Both the position numbers and the translations under genes were made by a program. This document shows, one piece after another, positions 11,001 to 21,837 of a stretch of 45,838 nt of DNA (position 1 is its first letter; each line of letters begins with the position of its first letter). Under the pieces are notes generated by a model that worked only from the letters and a program-made list of their open reading frames with translations, searched no databases and was not told the origin of the DNA. The stretch comes from Phaeoceros laevis (lineage: Eukaryota; Anthocerotophyta; Anthocerotopsida; Notothyladales). The stretch lies in NCBI GenBank assembly GCA_049999765.1, contig JBNGIQ010006822.1:1-45838 (forward strand), written 5' to 3'.

Positions 11001-12840
11001 AAAAAAGAGACGAAGAAGAAGGAATCCCCTCCACAGTATGTGGGAGCCCCTGCACCTAACCAACCAGGTTATCCGTCCACTCAACCCATGTACGGTGGCT
11101 CAGCTCCGTCGTATGCCCCATCAGCTGGTGTACGTCAAGTACCTCCAAACCAGTATGGCCAGGGTGGTGCTCCTCAGGTAGCTTATGTCACTGAGGCTGG
11201 CAAGGAGGAGAAGAAGAAGAAGAAGAAGAAAGAGGAGGCCATGGCCACTGCATATGGTAATCCCCAGTATGTGGGACCTGGTCCCGCTCCTAACCAACCA
11301 GGTTATCAGCCCACGCAAACCATGTATGGTGGTGGCACTGTTCCCATAGACGGTGGTGGCACTGTTCCCATAGACGGTGGTGGACATCTCCCGAACCAGT
11401 ATGGGTACGCCGTCCCAGCACCACAAGGGGGGAAGAAGGAAAAGAAGGACAAGGAGAGGAACAAAAGTGCAGAACAGGCTTATATGCATCCACAACAGCA
11501 CACCGGTCCTCAACCTTCTGCTTATGGGGCAGGGCAACCTTACGGTGCAGCAGGATATGGTCCTAGTGGGCATAATGTGCCACAGAATCCATCATCCCTT
11601 CAGGGTCATCAGCTTCCTCAAGGTCTCCAAACTTCCGCCCCTCATGGATGGCAGGGACAAGATGGGCAGCAGCTCATGATGAGGCCGCAACAGAGTGTCC
11701 CAGGACATCAGCGGCTGGCAAACACTATTGGCCACACTAGCACAGCGCTTGCTGCTGGGGAAGTTTGGCAGGGGCAACAGTTGCAAGCATCTGGATACCA
11801 TCAGCCCCAGTCTGGGCACAGTATCCAGCCTTCATCTGGGCATCCGCCAGATATCTGGACGTCACCTGAAGAGCAGGCAGCACGGTTGAGGGCCTCCAAC
11901 CAGGCATATTTGAACCCTCACCGCCCTCAGACTGCTCCCCAGTATGGTCGTCCTGCGACTCCTCCACAGTACACTCAGCAACGGCCTGATACTCCTCCCC
12001 AGTTTGCCAACCAGGGGATGAACCGTCATCAGACTCAGCCCCAGTATGGCCAACAGACTGCACCACCAGTTCAAGCATACTTGGGCGTTCAGGCGGCAGC
12101 ACCCTCACCTCAGATGTACAATCAGCCACAGGGAGCACAAGCCTACAACAATCCGGTTGGTACCGTGCCTGGGTATGATAGCAGTAACGTCAACCAGGCA
12201 GTGGTTCCTGGGGGAGGACAAAACAGACCACCCATGCCTTACGCAGGTTCAGGTCCAGCACAGCCACAACGATATGCCTGGAACCAGCAGCAGCAGCAGT
12301 TTAGCTATGGAGTGTCAAGCAAACAAGTTGGATATGGAGGCTCGCAGCCGCAGCTGCAACAAGGACAACAGGGCTTCGGGGCAGGTCAGCCGCAGATGCA
12401 ANNNNNNNNNNTCAGCCGCAGATGCAACAAGGACAACAGGGCTTCGGGGCAGGTCAGCAGCAGATGCAATTAGGACAGCAGGGCTTCGGGACAGGTCAGC
12501 AGCAGATGCTACAAGGGCAACAGGGCTTCGGCGCAGGTCAGCAGCCGCCAAGTCGATATGGAGCAGCAGATCAGTCTGGATTTGTTAGAGGTGGCCCAGG
12601 TGGGCAGCAGCCAAGCCCGTACGTTCAGCAGCAACAACAGATGCAGCCAGCAGCACAGCAGGGGCAGCAGCAGGAACCGGGCCTGCTAGCTTCCATGGGC
12701 TCTGCTCTGGTGAGTAGCTTGTTCGGGATTCAGCAGAACCAACCGCAGCAGCAGCAGGGAGTGGGAAGAGGAGGAATGTATCGATCAGGTCTCCAGGGTA
12801 CCAACCAGCAGCAGCAGCAGCGGCAACAGCAGCAACAGCA

Positions 12841-12885
<45 letters not shown>

Positions 12886-13126
12886 ACAGCAGCAGCAATA
12901 TGACCAGCAGCAGCAACAGCAGCAATATGAACAGCAGCTGCAACAGCAGGGATATCAACAGCAGCAGGCATATGAACAGCAGCAGGACTATTATCAACTG
13001 CAACAGCAGCACGACAACAGTTACTTTGACAATCAGCAAAATCAGCATAGCTCGTACGGGTACGACGATGCTGAGTCATATTCATACTCGGAGACAACGA
13101 TGTCGTTCGGGTACGAGTTTTCGTAA
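8028..13126 (+). CDS. Very large disordered Lys/Tyr/Pro/Gln-rich protein with C-terminal polyQ, single exon (interrupted by a 10-N gap)
   Basis: Not recognised as a named gene. The frame starts at MADGEVYHYQGEYPQEEY (good ATGG context; an upstream in-frame ATG lies at 7977) and is open to the N gap at 12402. After the gap it continues in another frame to 13126, because 10 placeholder Ns replace a segment of unknown length. About 1,690 residues in total. Composition alternates between highly charged blocks such as KEKKKKKDKDKDKHKDKE (near 8500, 8820, 9060, 9360, 10290, 10740, 10990, 11200, 11430) and aromatic/proline blocks with VYGYG, YPGY and QYGQG motifs. An acidic Ser patch DESDSGSEQSDSDDE lies near residue 145. 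The C-terminus has four 14-residue GQQGFGAGQPQMQQ-like units, a 30-Gln tract, and a Tyr/Gln-rich tail SYGYDDAESYSYSE. No folded domain, signal peptide or membrane helix is seen. It has a prion-like/condensate-type composition; the function is unknown. Confidence 0.8.
12355..12546 (+). repeat. 42-bp (14-aa) tandem repeat array
   Basis: Four in-frame units coding GQQGFGAGQ(P/Q)QMxx lie near the C-terminus of the large disordered protein. The assembly gap at 12402-12411 sits inside the array, so the true copy number is unknown. Confidence 0.85.
12402..12411. other. Assembly gap (10 N) inside a tandem repeat
   Basis: The 16 bases left of the gap (TCAGCCGCAGATGCAA) are repeated immediately to its right. 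The two flanks overlap or belong to neighbouring repeat units. The reading frame changes across the gap only because the N count is arbitrary. Confidence 0.9.
12806..12898 (+). repeat. CAG/CAA trinucleotide tract coding polyglutamine
   Basis: 31 codons: five Gln, one Arg, then 25 Gln, mixing CAG and CAA. It is followed by further QQ-rich segments broken by Tyr. The tract is likely length-polymorphic. Confidence 0.95.
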
Positions 13127-14172
13127 CCTGGATGCGTATGTGTTGCTGGTTTTATAGAATAGAGAAGTTGGAGTAGAATCTCTACAAGATCTTTCTCTGT
13201 ATCGTGTTCTACTAGCCCGTTGGTTGCCCTGAATGACATACCAGATCTAGATACTACCCACCTTGCTTCTATGACTGGCTGAGCACGATATATATAAGCG
13301 CATCCCTCTGTCTCTGTCGAGATCGCCCTTCCAGCCCCCTGCAATGTAAATAAAGCAGCCCCCCTGCAATGTGAAAAAAGCAGAGCATGTTGGTCACCAG
13401 CAGGTCATGACCGCCTAGTCTTGAAGAGCCGATTACGAGAGCCCCTTGTGTTTAGTACGCCACCTGGTGGGCATTCTAGCACTCTAGCACTCTAGCACTT
13501 CCAAGACAGAAAGTGTTTCCAGCTGAAAACCTGTGATAGCAAGGATTACAGCATTCGGTTTGCAACGTTTGTCCTAGCCCGAGCAGCCTTTAGGAATGCC
13601 CTTGGGGTCTTATGCTTATGGCAACCAAGAGGCAAAAGCGGACTAGAATCTTGACGTGGAGCGTCGACGAAACCCAACCGCCAGAGATAAAAACCGCTTC
13701 CTTCCACCTTCCTTCCGTCACATTACTGACTAGTGAGTTGTGGGAAAGGAGACTACCTAGGTGAAGGCGTAATTAAGTAAGTCTACCTGCCATCTCCCAC
13801 AAGTTTGAGGAATTCATACGTCAAGCACTCGCAAATGTTGAGAAGCCAGGTAAGGTAGTCTACGGTCCTGGTCAACTAGCATGCCGGCGGGGCGAGCAAC
13901 AAGACAGCTCTGAACTCAACACGATAGGCAAAAGCACGCATGGATGGAATCTTGAATCACCGAGGCTCGATCCTGGAGGATTAATTCATCAAGGCCTTCG
14001 AAGCTTGAGCAAATTTAAGAATCAATCCAGCTGGCTCAAGGAATTCATTCATTCATGCCTACTACAACAACCAAAGCACCGAGGTTCAAGGAGCAAATGT
14101 CCATATAAGGGGGCCACTACTAGAAACGAGTACGTGTTCCTTCAACTTCCTTCCTTCGCTCGCATCCCACTC
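13127..14172. other. Intergenic stretch with 3' UTR signals and small repeats
   Basis: No coding exon seen. It holds a TATATATA-like motif near 13290, a short direct repeat containing CCCTGCAATGTRAA with an AATAAA at about 13349 (possible polyadenylation signal of the disordered-protein gene), a triple CTAGCACT repeat near 13480, and several short GTAGTCTACC-like words near 13760-13870. Confidence 0.45.
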
Positions 14173-15853
14173 ATGGCGCCCGAGCCCAGTAGTGCTGCGA
14201 AACCAAGGCCCAGCAAGTTGACACCAACGTCGATGCGTGAACGAAATCGCGCTGCTGGGATACACACGGCGCTGTCGGCCCTTGCAACTAATCAGCAGTA
14301 CCTGGTACGCATACATGCACCACTGACCGTGTTCGGCATTCCTCAAATTTAATTCGTCTGCTCATGACCGCATTTGAAGAAAGCTGTAGACCATTGCGTT
14401 CCGTTTGTTTAGACATACGCGTGCCTGTGTGTAGGCCCTGAACGTCTGACATGTTATCAATCACGCATGACGGATATCTTTCCAGGTACCATTTCAAATT
14501 GCATCACCACCTCCACCCCCGCTTCCTCCCCGAGGCCAGGACCCTCCACCACCAGCTGTGCCTGCACCTCAGCGGCAGCGGAGAACGGCGACTCCACGGC
14601 GGACTCCACTCGTACGGCCACAGCCACAGCAGGCTCCTCCTCCTCCTCCAGAACTGCCACCTCCTCCACAGGCTGTGCCTGCTACCGCTTCTTTGGACCA
14701 AGGCTCGGTCCAGGCGCAGGCACAGCAGGTAGCGCCGGCTGCGGCCGTACAGCGCATGCTTGAGCTAGAAGGGTGGGATCCGGACTTGACATTAACCGGA
14801 TGCTACGAATGCAAGAGATGCCGTGCACAACGGGGTCTGGCTGACATCGCCGCAGGCCTAGCTCCGCAGCCGTCACTAACTGTAACAGATGCTGCTGTGA
14901 CGGTGCCCGCTCCGTCTGCTTATCCGGAGCAGCCTGCTGCCAAGAGGAGACGAAGAGGCGGGCCCGTCGGGACCAGCGGCAGCGGTGCGGGTGGTGCCAC
15001 AGTGTTAATTGCTACCGCTTTCCCAGTGGCATGGCCGCCGAAGCCGGCCCAGAGGAAGTGGCACGCTAGCGCTGGACTTAGTCGGGACTGGGATTCATCA
15101 AAGGCGGAGTTGGTGCCGCCGGAGACCGAGGCGGAGCGGGCGCGGCGCAGGGAAAGGGAAAAGGCGATCACGCCCAAGTGCAGGATGGGCGATCTGAATC
15201 TCCCGGGAGTCGATGTGTTCGTGTTTGGGAGGGCCTTTCCGGAGCAGTTCGCCCCCATCAAGAGGCTGGCGGACATGCCCAAGCCGCCTTATTATGGGAA
15301 ACCCTGTCGTGGTGAGGAATCGGGGTCGGAGGGTGCGGCACCGGCACCAGCTAAGAAAGCACCAGCCAAGAGGGCACCGGCCAAGAGGGCACCAGCCAAG
15401 AGGGCACCAGCCAAGAGGGCACCAGCCAAGAGGGCACCAGCCAAGAGGGCAGAGACGTCGTCGGCCACCAGGAAGAAACGACGACGTATTAGTACGGCTG
15501 AGGAGACGCCTGAACAGGAGGATCCGGAGCTATGGGCAGACTTTGATGCGATGCTGCATGCCCTGCCGGAGGATCCGGAGGTATGGGCAGACTTTGATGC
15601 GATGCTGCATGCCCTGCCGGAGGACGCCGATGGTGCTGCACAGGCAGCGGCATCGACGTCGGATGCCGAGGACGACTGGAAGGATTTCGACGAGTTTTTG
15701 GCAAGGGATGGCGTTTCGGAGGAGGCAGAGGCACAAATCCAGCAGCCTGAGCCTGCCGACTCGGAGGAGCGATCTGCAGCCAGCGAGGATGACGACTCCG
15801 ACTCCGACTCCGACCCTGAGGAGGATGAACCGGACGAGGACGAAGAATGCTGA
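14173..15853 (+). CDS. Unrecognised two-exon protein: basic APAKR repeats and acidic C-terminus
   Basis: Exon 1 is 14173-14304 ([16 protein letters not shown] through NQQYL) and exon 2 is 14486-15853, spliced in phase 0 at CTG/GTACGC and TTTCCAG/GTACC; 1500 nt, 499 aa. Residues 45-90 are Pro-rich. A short Cys motif [13 protein letters not shown] lies near residue 135. KRRRRGG is a possible nuclear signal. A conserved-looking middle ([20 protein letters not shown]) is followed by six copies of [13 protein letters not shown], two perfect copies of [17 protein letters not shown] with a degenerate third ([11 protein letters not shown]), and a very acidic tail [18 protein letters not shown]. The H1-like basic array beside acidic segments suggests a nuclear chromatin or nucleic-acid role, but I do not recognise the family. 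The frame also extends upstream to 14005; 14173 is chosen for its ATGGCG context. Confidence 0.65.
15362..15451 (+). repeat. 15-bp tandem repeat, six copies (PAKRA)
   Basis: Six consecutive copies of CCRGCCAAGAGGGCA, identical except for one base, code the basic PAKRA array. Confidence 0.95.
15518..15619 (+). repeat. 51-bp coding tandem duplication (two copies)
   Basis: 15518-15568 and 15569-15619 differ at one position (CTA/GTA codon) and code ED-PE-(L/V)[12 protein letters not shown]. The near identity implies a recent duplication. Confidence 0.95.
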
Positions 15854-17285
15854 TAAAATAATATCTCCGGACCCTGCCCGCTGTAGTCTAGTCTAGGCTA
15901 AGCTAAGAACATTTTTTTATCAAATTCGTGATGACCAGACCTGAATTCTGCAGAGCTTCCTTAGAATCCTTACCCCTTCTCCATTCCACTTCAAGCTAGG
16001 AACCTTATTGGCCGATGTGGAGGTCCAATCGCAAGTAGAATAAGGTTAGAGTAGTAGATGGCCTAAAGGCATGATCTTTGTGCCTGGACAGCAGCTCTCT
16101 ACCAGGAAGCATGAATTAGACGGTGAGCGTGCTCCCTCCCCTTCAAAGGGGGGTTTCATGCAAGCCCAACATCTGTCAAATGATGACATGCGCTTCCCTC
16201 TCTTCGTGAAAAAAAGCAAACAAGAGTGGACTATCCGAGGTCCTTGTTCCCAACGGCATGATGTTTGCATGTGTTGGTGTGCTGTAACTCTGGGAGCATC
16301 CAGTGCCATCCACACATACATACCATGTCGTATGGAGAAAGAAGCCAAGTACGTTTATATTTATTTGATGAGTGCGCATTCCATGTGGAGCTGGGCGCGT
16401 GCGGAAATTGGTAGTGGGAGCCAGCTGGAGCGTGGCAAACGTTTGGGTTCATGGCCACCGCACAACAGCAACAAAACCAGCCGTTCTCGCCTTCCAATCA
16501 GGGGCGCGATGCCACGCCCTGCCGTGCGCTGGCTGCGAGTAATATGATATAATAAAATATGACGCTGGCCTACGTCGGCCTTTCTTTTTCCCGTTGCGCC
16601 GGGTCCTCATACAGTAAATGCGGCGGACGCATTAATGGCCAACCCAACGGTGCAAGCCGGAGCAGACCTGGCCCGGGCCAGGCCGGGCGCCGGGACCCCA
16701 CTCTGATCATTCTCCTTTGGAGAGTGTGCCTGGGGTCAACTTGCTCCTCTGCCGCTGCCGCCCTTGCTCTTTTCGTGACGCCACCCCTCCCTTGCCCTTG
16801 CGCTGCTTGCGCAAAAAGCAACGACTCTTCGCAATGAAAGCAATGCAAAAAAAACAAATATCGCAACAAAAACGGTTGAAAAACCCAGTTCTGTTCCGCA
16901 GGAAGCGCTTGTGGATGAGACTCATGAGAAACGAGGGAGGGGCATGCAGCCGGCGTGTGGGACTCTTGGCCCTAGATTAAAAACATTTTCAAGAAGCCCA
17001 ACCCATAAAACAGGCATCCAGTCCGAGCTGACAACGAAAAAACCACTCGCTATCTCCCACCCCGTCGTCCCGTTCCCTGTCTTCTCGGTATAAATGGTCG
17101 CGTCGTGCCTATACCTGGTCCCCACCTAATGACATACTCCAGTCCACTGCTGTAGGTATGCTCGAATCTTGTGAAGTCTCAAGTCTATTGTAAAGAAGAA
17201 ATGGTGAGTCCTTGCTTCCTTGTCGCCTGCGAAAAACATACATGCCTTTCATCCTTCCTGTGGGGGGGTCATTGACGCGGCAAGG
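15854..17285. other. Intergenic stretch
   Basis: No supported exon. Possible 3' UTR of the basic/acidic repeat gene to about 16060. A TATAAAT motif at about 17090 is followed about 120 bp later by an ATG/GTGAGT splice-like site on the plus strand, but no downstream plus-strand exons were found. The minus-strand gene ending at 17286 should have its 3' UTR here. Confidence 0.4.
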
Positions 17286-18297
17286 TCAAAGGAGGCTGCA
17301 CCATGTGATGGAAATTGTCGTGTGTAGCCGTAAGGAGTGCCGCACATGTCTCTCCACTGTGAATTCCTAAACCAATAGAGAAAACCAAAATCACGTCAGC
17401 AGGCAACAATTCTCAACAACAAACGCCATGTCTCCAAGGCGAGACTATTGTCACTTACCTGTATATCTACAGGAGCCGCGTCCCGGCACAAAATGACATG
17501 TGTGGACAGCATTGTCTTATCCAGCAGCATGAGGTGGGAGACCGTCGCTCCCACTAGTCACCTGCACAAATTCCTTGTACCCTGGAACCAACCTACATAA
17601 ATACCCTGAGACATACTGTACACTGCGACATAGACTCGACACATACATGACATACATGACAGTACATCGGTATTAATGCGCGGCCGGCCCAGAGGCGTTT
17701 GACCCCCATTCTCCGGTTATTGCAATTCCCGACACTTGTCTGCCCAGCTTTGCCCAACTGGAATAGACTACTGCAGTCTAGTCTAGTCTTGTAGAAACCT
17801 ACACAGCGATGCAAACCCCCCGGCGTCGGTCCGGAGTCCGGCCAAGGCCCCACCGCCACCCACCCACCCACCTACCCAGGGGTCAAAGTCGCATCATTGG
17901 ATGCTCCGGTCCCCGGTTACGTCACGCCGCTGATAAACAAAGTCTTTAGGGTTTAGGGTACCTCGGGTTTGACTTCCACGTCGTCGACATGCCTCCGGTT
18001 GCGCGGCCCTTGTTCCGGGGCAGTTAAACCCCTTCCCCTTCCCTACCTGACAGGTCCACATGCAGTAGACTATTCTCCCTAAACAGCCTCATGCTCTGGA
18101 GTTTGGCTAATTAGGTAATTAGCATGTCATTAGCCACCAACCAGTCCACGTCTTGCAAGATAGGAAAGTAGGTGGTACTACTCACATACCATCCTCACCA
18201 TCGCCAAGCTCGTGTCCTCCGAGTGACCCGGTCATCACAAGTGCCTTGCGGCAAGTCCATTTGCGCTTCCACAATTCGCCAATAGCATCGATTGCTT
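17286..18297 (-). CDS. 3' exons of an unrecognised minus-strand gene
   Basis: Three phase-compatible segments read on the minus strand: 18297-18190 (EAIDAIGELWKRKWTCRKA, LVMTGSLGGHELGDGED), 17553-17459 (VGATVSHLMLLDKTMLS, THVILCRDAAPVDIQ) and 17366-17286 (EFTVERHVRHSLRL ... stop). The borders are good: a pyrimidine-rich tract before CACAG at 18298, GATG/GTATGTG at 18190, CAG/GTAAGTG at 17459, and TTGGTTTAG before 17366. Phases join as 1, 0 and stop. The 640-bp intron between the first two could hide another exon. Upstream sequence to about 18925 shows candidate coding pieces, including an ATG followed by QGVYFRGGSVHDAML, but I could not join them. No family recognised; it could be a gene or a spliced non-coding transcript. 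Confidence 0.42.
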
Positions 18298-20328
18298 CTG
18301 TGAGTGAGAAAAATGAGGCACATTGCCGAATAAAGCAAAGCACTGTAGATGGCATATAGCAGACTTTGTTTTCCTCTCACGTAGGGTGGAAGGCGGCCCT
18401 TCTACTGTAGAAACCGCACTAGAATAGCCCGATTTGGATAGGATGATCAGAGTCAAAGATCTGGACGGATCCTGCATGACCCTGAAATAGCACAAGTTAG
18501 GAGCGAGATGGGAGATTTGCAGGAACCCCTACACTATTCCCAGATCAGTAGCAGTTGACTAGCACATAAGATGAAGGCAGCACAGCAAGCACAATGTGCG
18601 AAACAGACTTGAACGCAAGGTCCATGCTCCAATTGTGATCCTGTCTCCCTGTTTATTAGAGGTGCCAGTTGCCTCTGACAAACAGTTGCGAGTTCAGCAG
18701 CTCGCGCTCCTCTTCCCACGTGGCATGCTATCCTCTCCTCACCTATTGACTCGCTAATCAGCTGCCGTCCAAGCTTGACACAGGAATTAGACTGGGACGG
18801 CACCGCAGGGCCAGGATTGGTGTCAACGGCCTAATCTGGGAATCACCGAATTCGTAAAGCATGGCATCATGCACGCTTCCTCCTCGGAAATAGACTCCTT
18901 GCATGATCCTTCCCTCTTCTCAGTCCTTCAAAAGAACTGCACAAACTGCACACACCACAAATTGTACCAGAACCTCACAACCTAGAAACTTCTTTCCTCA
19001 CAATCTTTCCGCTTGAAGAAGGAGCACGAGTGCGGGAAGCTTGTCAATTCACCAATTTTGCTACATTGCACGCTGTTCCGCAGCCATAAGCACACTTGGA
19101 GCAGCAAGAAAACCGCGCCAGATGACCAATTGACGTCCTGCCAGAGGTCAAATCGGTGCCATCAAATACTCAATGCGAAAATTGAAGGTCTCCGGAGGAA
19201 ATTCCAAGTCTTGACTCTGCCAGTCGCGCACATGAAAAATGCGAGTCGGATTGTTTGTCTGCCGATCCTGCCTGTTGAGCAATCTGTCCATCCGTCCCTC
19301 GGTCCAGCTCCAGACTTTGAACCCTAAGTTCTCGAAGTTCCAACAGATGGTAGTTGACTGGAGTTAGGTTAACGCGTGTAATTCATCATGGGAGTTGACT
19401 TGTAGTTAGACTTCTTAACAGGCCCTGTTTAGGATAATCGGGACTCGAGACTGGAATCCGATGCGCGGAATTACTAACCTAAACCGCGTTTATAGACGTT
19501 GCTGTGATGATGGTGGAGGGCGAGTAACTTGGTGTGTGAAAAAACAAATGCGTGCGGCATGAATGGAATGGGGGTAACCGTAACGGGTGCGACCCCTGTC
19601 ACCGCATGTTACGTTACGTTAGTGTCAGGGAGCTTTGACTCAGGGACCCAGCATGAGGCAGCATTGAGCCTCCTCCTCCTCCTTGCTTCTCCGCTCCTCC
19701 TCGCCTCCTCCTCTCTCTCATCTCTCTGTTGTAAAGTGGGAGGCTGGCGTCTCAGCGGCGAGTCACACTCGGATTCTCTTCCTTTGCTCTCCCCCCCGCT
19801 GCGTGCCCCCCCCTCACACCCCGCTTCGTCTCCCCCGACCTCCTCTGCTCCTGTCCCTCCCTCCCTCCCGCTCCGCCAGCCTTGTGGAGGCATGGGAGGC
19901 TTGTGACTGTGGTGGCTAGGCTCCTTTCCTGCTGCGGCCATGGCCTTCGGTGGGACGATGCGCCGCCCGCCTGCTTCGGCACTGGCATTGCGGCCGGTTC
20001 CTGCTGCTGGAGGACAGCGGCTGTGACGCTGAAGCTGAGCCGAAGAAATGTAATTTCCGCCTCCTCTTGTTGGCCAGCCCGGCTGATCCCTGCCTGCTGT
20101 GTTTGGCATGTCTTGGTGTGGACTGTTGTTCTTCGCTTGGTGCTGGACGCTGCTGGCTTGTGTTGTTGTGTTGGTAGTGGTGAAGGGTGATTGGAATTGG
20201 AGATCGGAGGCCCCTAGGGGAGGGTTAGTGTGGCCTTGGAAGGTGCGGAAAGTGATGTTTTGTGTCTCTTGGCTGTGGCAGATCTTGAGCTGGTGCCTCG
20301 GGGCGGGGATGTGGTAGGAGGTCGCGGG
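18298..20328. other. Possible upstream exons of the minus-strand gene; then promoter and long leader of the WRKY gene
   Basis: 18298-18930 may hold unresolved 5' exons of the minus-strand gene. From about 19660 to 19900 the plus strand is strongly pyrimidine-rich (CCTCCTCCTCC, CTCTCTCTCATCTCTCTG), as in plant 5' UTRs, which suggests a long WRKY leader. No other gene is seen. Confidence 0.4.
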
Positions 20329-21837
20329 ATGGAGGTTATGGAGTATTACTGCACCGGGAAGGCGGGGAGGGACCATGACGTGCAAGAGGCTACCAGAGCA
20401 GGGTTGGAAAATGCGCAGCGGCTGTTGCAGATTCTTTCCCAGGCACGGCAGCATCAGGATTTACAGCAGGATTGCAAGACCGCTGCTGGAGCGGCCATCA
20501 CCAAGTTCAAGAAGGTTGTGTCGTTGCTGAGCAGGACGGGGCATGCCCGGTTCAGGCGAGGTCCCAGCAGGGGGCCGATGGTGGCTCCTCCATCGGTGTT
20601 TGAAGGGCCCGACTATCTGCAGCTGGAGCCGGTAAGCGCTCCGGCAACCGCCGGGGAGTACGGCGCCTCTCCCTCCTCGTCGGATATGCCGCTGTCCAAG
20701 CAACCTCGCCAGTTCATGCCTGCGCAGAGCTCTTCTTCGGGAGGGGGGAGTAATGGCATTGCCGAGGCGGCGGTGGCGCACCACCAGCGTCAGCATCAGC
20801 ATCAAATTTTGCAGCATCAGCATCAGCAGCAGCCACAACACCAACACCAACAGCACCAACTACATCTACATCTGCAGCAGCAGCAACAGCAACATCTGCA
20901 GCATCCTCAAGCACGGCACTTTCAGTTTCAAGCACTGCATGCCCAGCCGGACATGATGGCCGTGAAGCCTAGTTTTAGCCTTGACCATTCTTTGAGCTGC
21001 ACCCCTCCTCTGTCTACTTCCAAGTCCTACTTGTCATCCGTGAGCATGGATATGAGCGTTGCCAACAACAAGCTGCTTTTGCCACACTCTGCCCTTCCTC
21101 CTACTGTGCGTGGCCCGAGGCAAGGCCCTGGGAAGAAAAAGTGCACAGGCAAGTCAGATGAGACAGGAGGGAAATGTGGAACCGTCGGACGTTGCCACTG
21201 CAAGCGCAGGTCAGTGCCCTGCCGTTAGCCCTCCTGTGATACAAAGTGGTGTCGTGTGTGCTGAATGTGCTTCATGAGGTTTGGCTGGTTTTGCCTGCGC
21301 CGTTGACACTAAGTTTTTTGAGAATTTGTGTATTGCAGCAGGAAACAGAAAAACAAGAGGACGACATATGTACCCGCCATAAGCAACAAGCTGGCTGACA
21401 TTCCTCCAGATGAGTATTCCTGGAGAAAGTACGGCCAGAAACCCATCAAGGGTTCCCCTCATCCCAGGTTTGTTTGGCTTTATTAACCTTGCCTGTAGGA
21501 AGTTTTAGACGCTATCGTAGACCCCAGTCTGAGAAAGTGATTTTGCTGAAAAAGCTTGTTTTAGCTTGGATTTGTTGCATCTAGCTCTTTTTGCTCAAAC
21601 GGCTTATGGCAGTGTAGGTTGGTGGAAACAGGGCATTAGTGTTTTGGTCGAATATTAACAAAGAAGTATGGGCCTTGCAGGGGTTACTACAAGTGTAGCA
21701 GCATGCGAGGTTGCCCAGCACGGAAGCATGTTGAGCGATCTTTGGAGGATCCAACCATGCTGATTGTCACCTACGAGGGTGAGCACAATCACTCCCGCAG
21801 CGTGTCCGGCAACAATGGACTAGTGGTTCATTCATGA
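20329..21837 (+). CDS. Group IId WRKY transcription factor, three exons
   Basis: Nuclear DNA-binding protein expected to recognise W-boxes (TTGAC). Exons 20329-21209, 21342-21467 and 21681-21837 give 1164 nt (387 aa). The start [20 protein letters not shown] precedes a leucine-rich segment ([14 protein letters not shown]). The group IId signature [11 protein letters not shown] follows, the calmodulin-binding HARF/C motif. His/Gln-rich low-complexity sequence spans about residues 145-200. The basic [13 protein letters not shown] region leads into GRCHCKRR, then WRKYGQK at about 321-327 and the zinc finger C-x5-C (CSSMRGC) ending HVERSLEDP ... GEHNH. The intron inside the Arg codon before GYYKC is the position typical of this family. 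The second intron end reads CAGCAG, so two in-frame acceptors three bases apart are possible. Confidence 0.95.

Noticed and set aside
12355-12546. Short regularly spaced repeats considered as a CRISPR-like array
   Set aside because: The repeat is contiguous, in frame and coding, with no spacers; the host is a eukaryote.
12785-13048. Minus-strand open frames of poly-Leu or poly-Ala opposite the CAG tract
   Set aside because: They are reverse-complement shadows of the polyglutamine codons and have no independent features.
14457-15896. Several long open frames in other frames and strands over the basic/acidic repeat gene
   Set aside because: Shadows of GC-rich, repetitive coding sequence; only the 14173-15853 spliced frame shows consistent composition and a sensible start.
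17085-17215. TATAAAT box plus ATG/GTGAGT that looks like a promoter and first exon on the plus strand
   Set aside because: No plus-strand coding exon follows within several kilobases, and a minus-strand gene occupies the region.
19609-20454. 281-codon minus-strand open frame over the WRKY leader
   Set aside because: Low-complexity Gly/Arg/Glu content arises from the pyrimidine-rich plus-strand leader. It overlaps the WRKY start and shows no domain.
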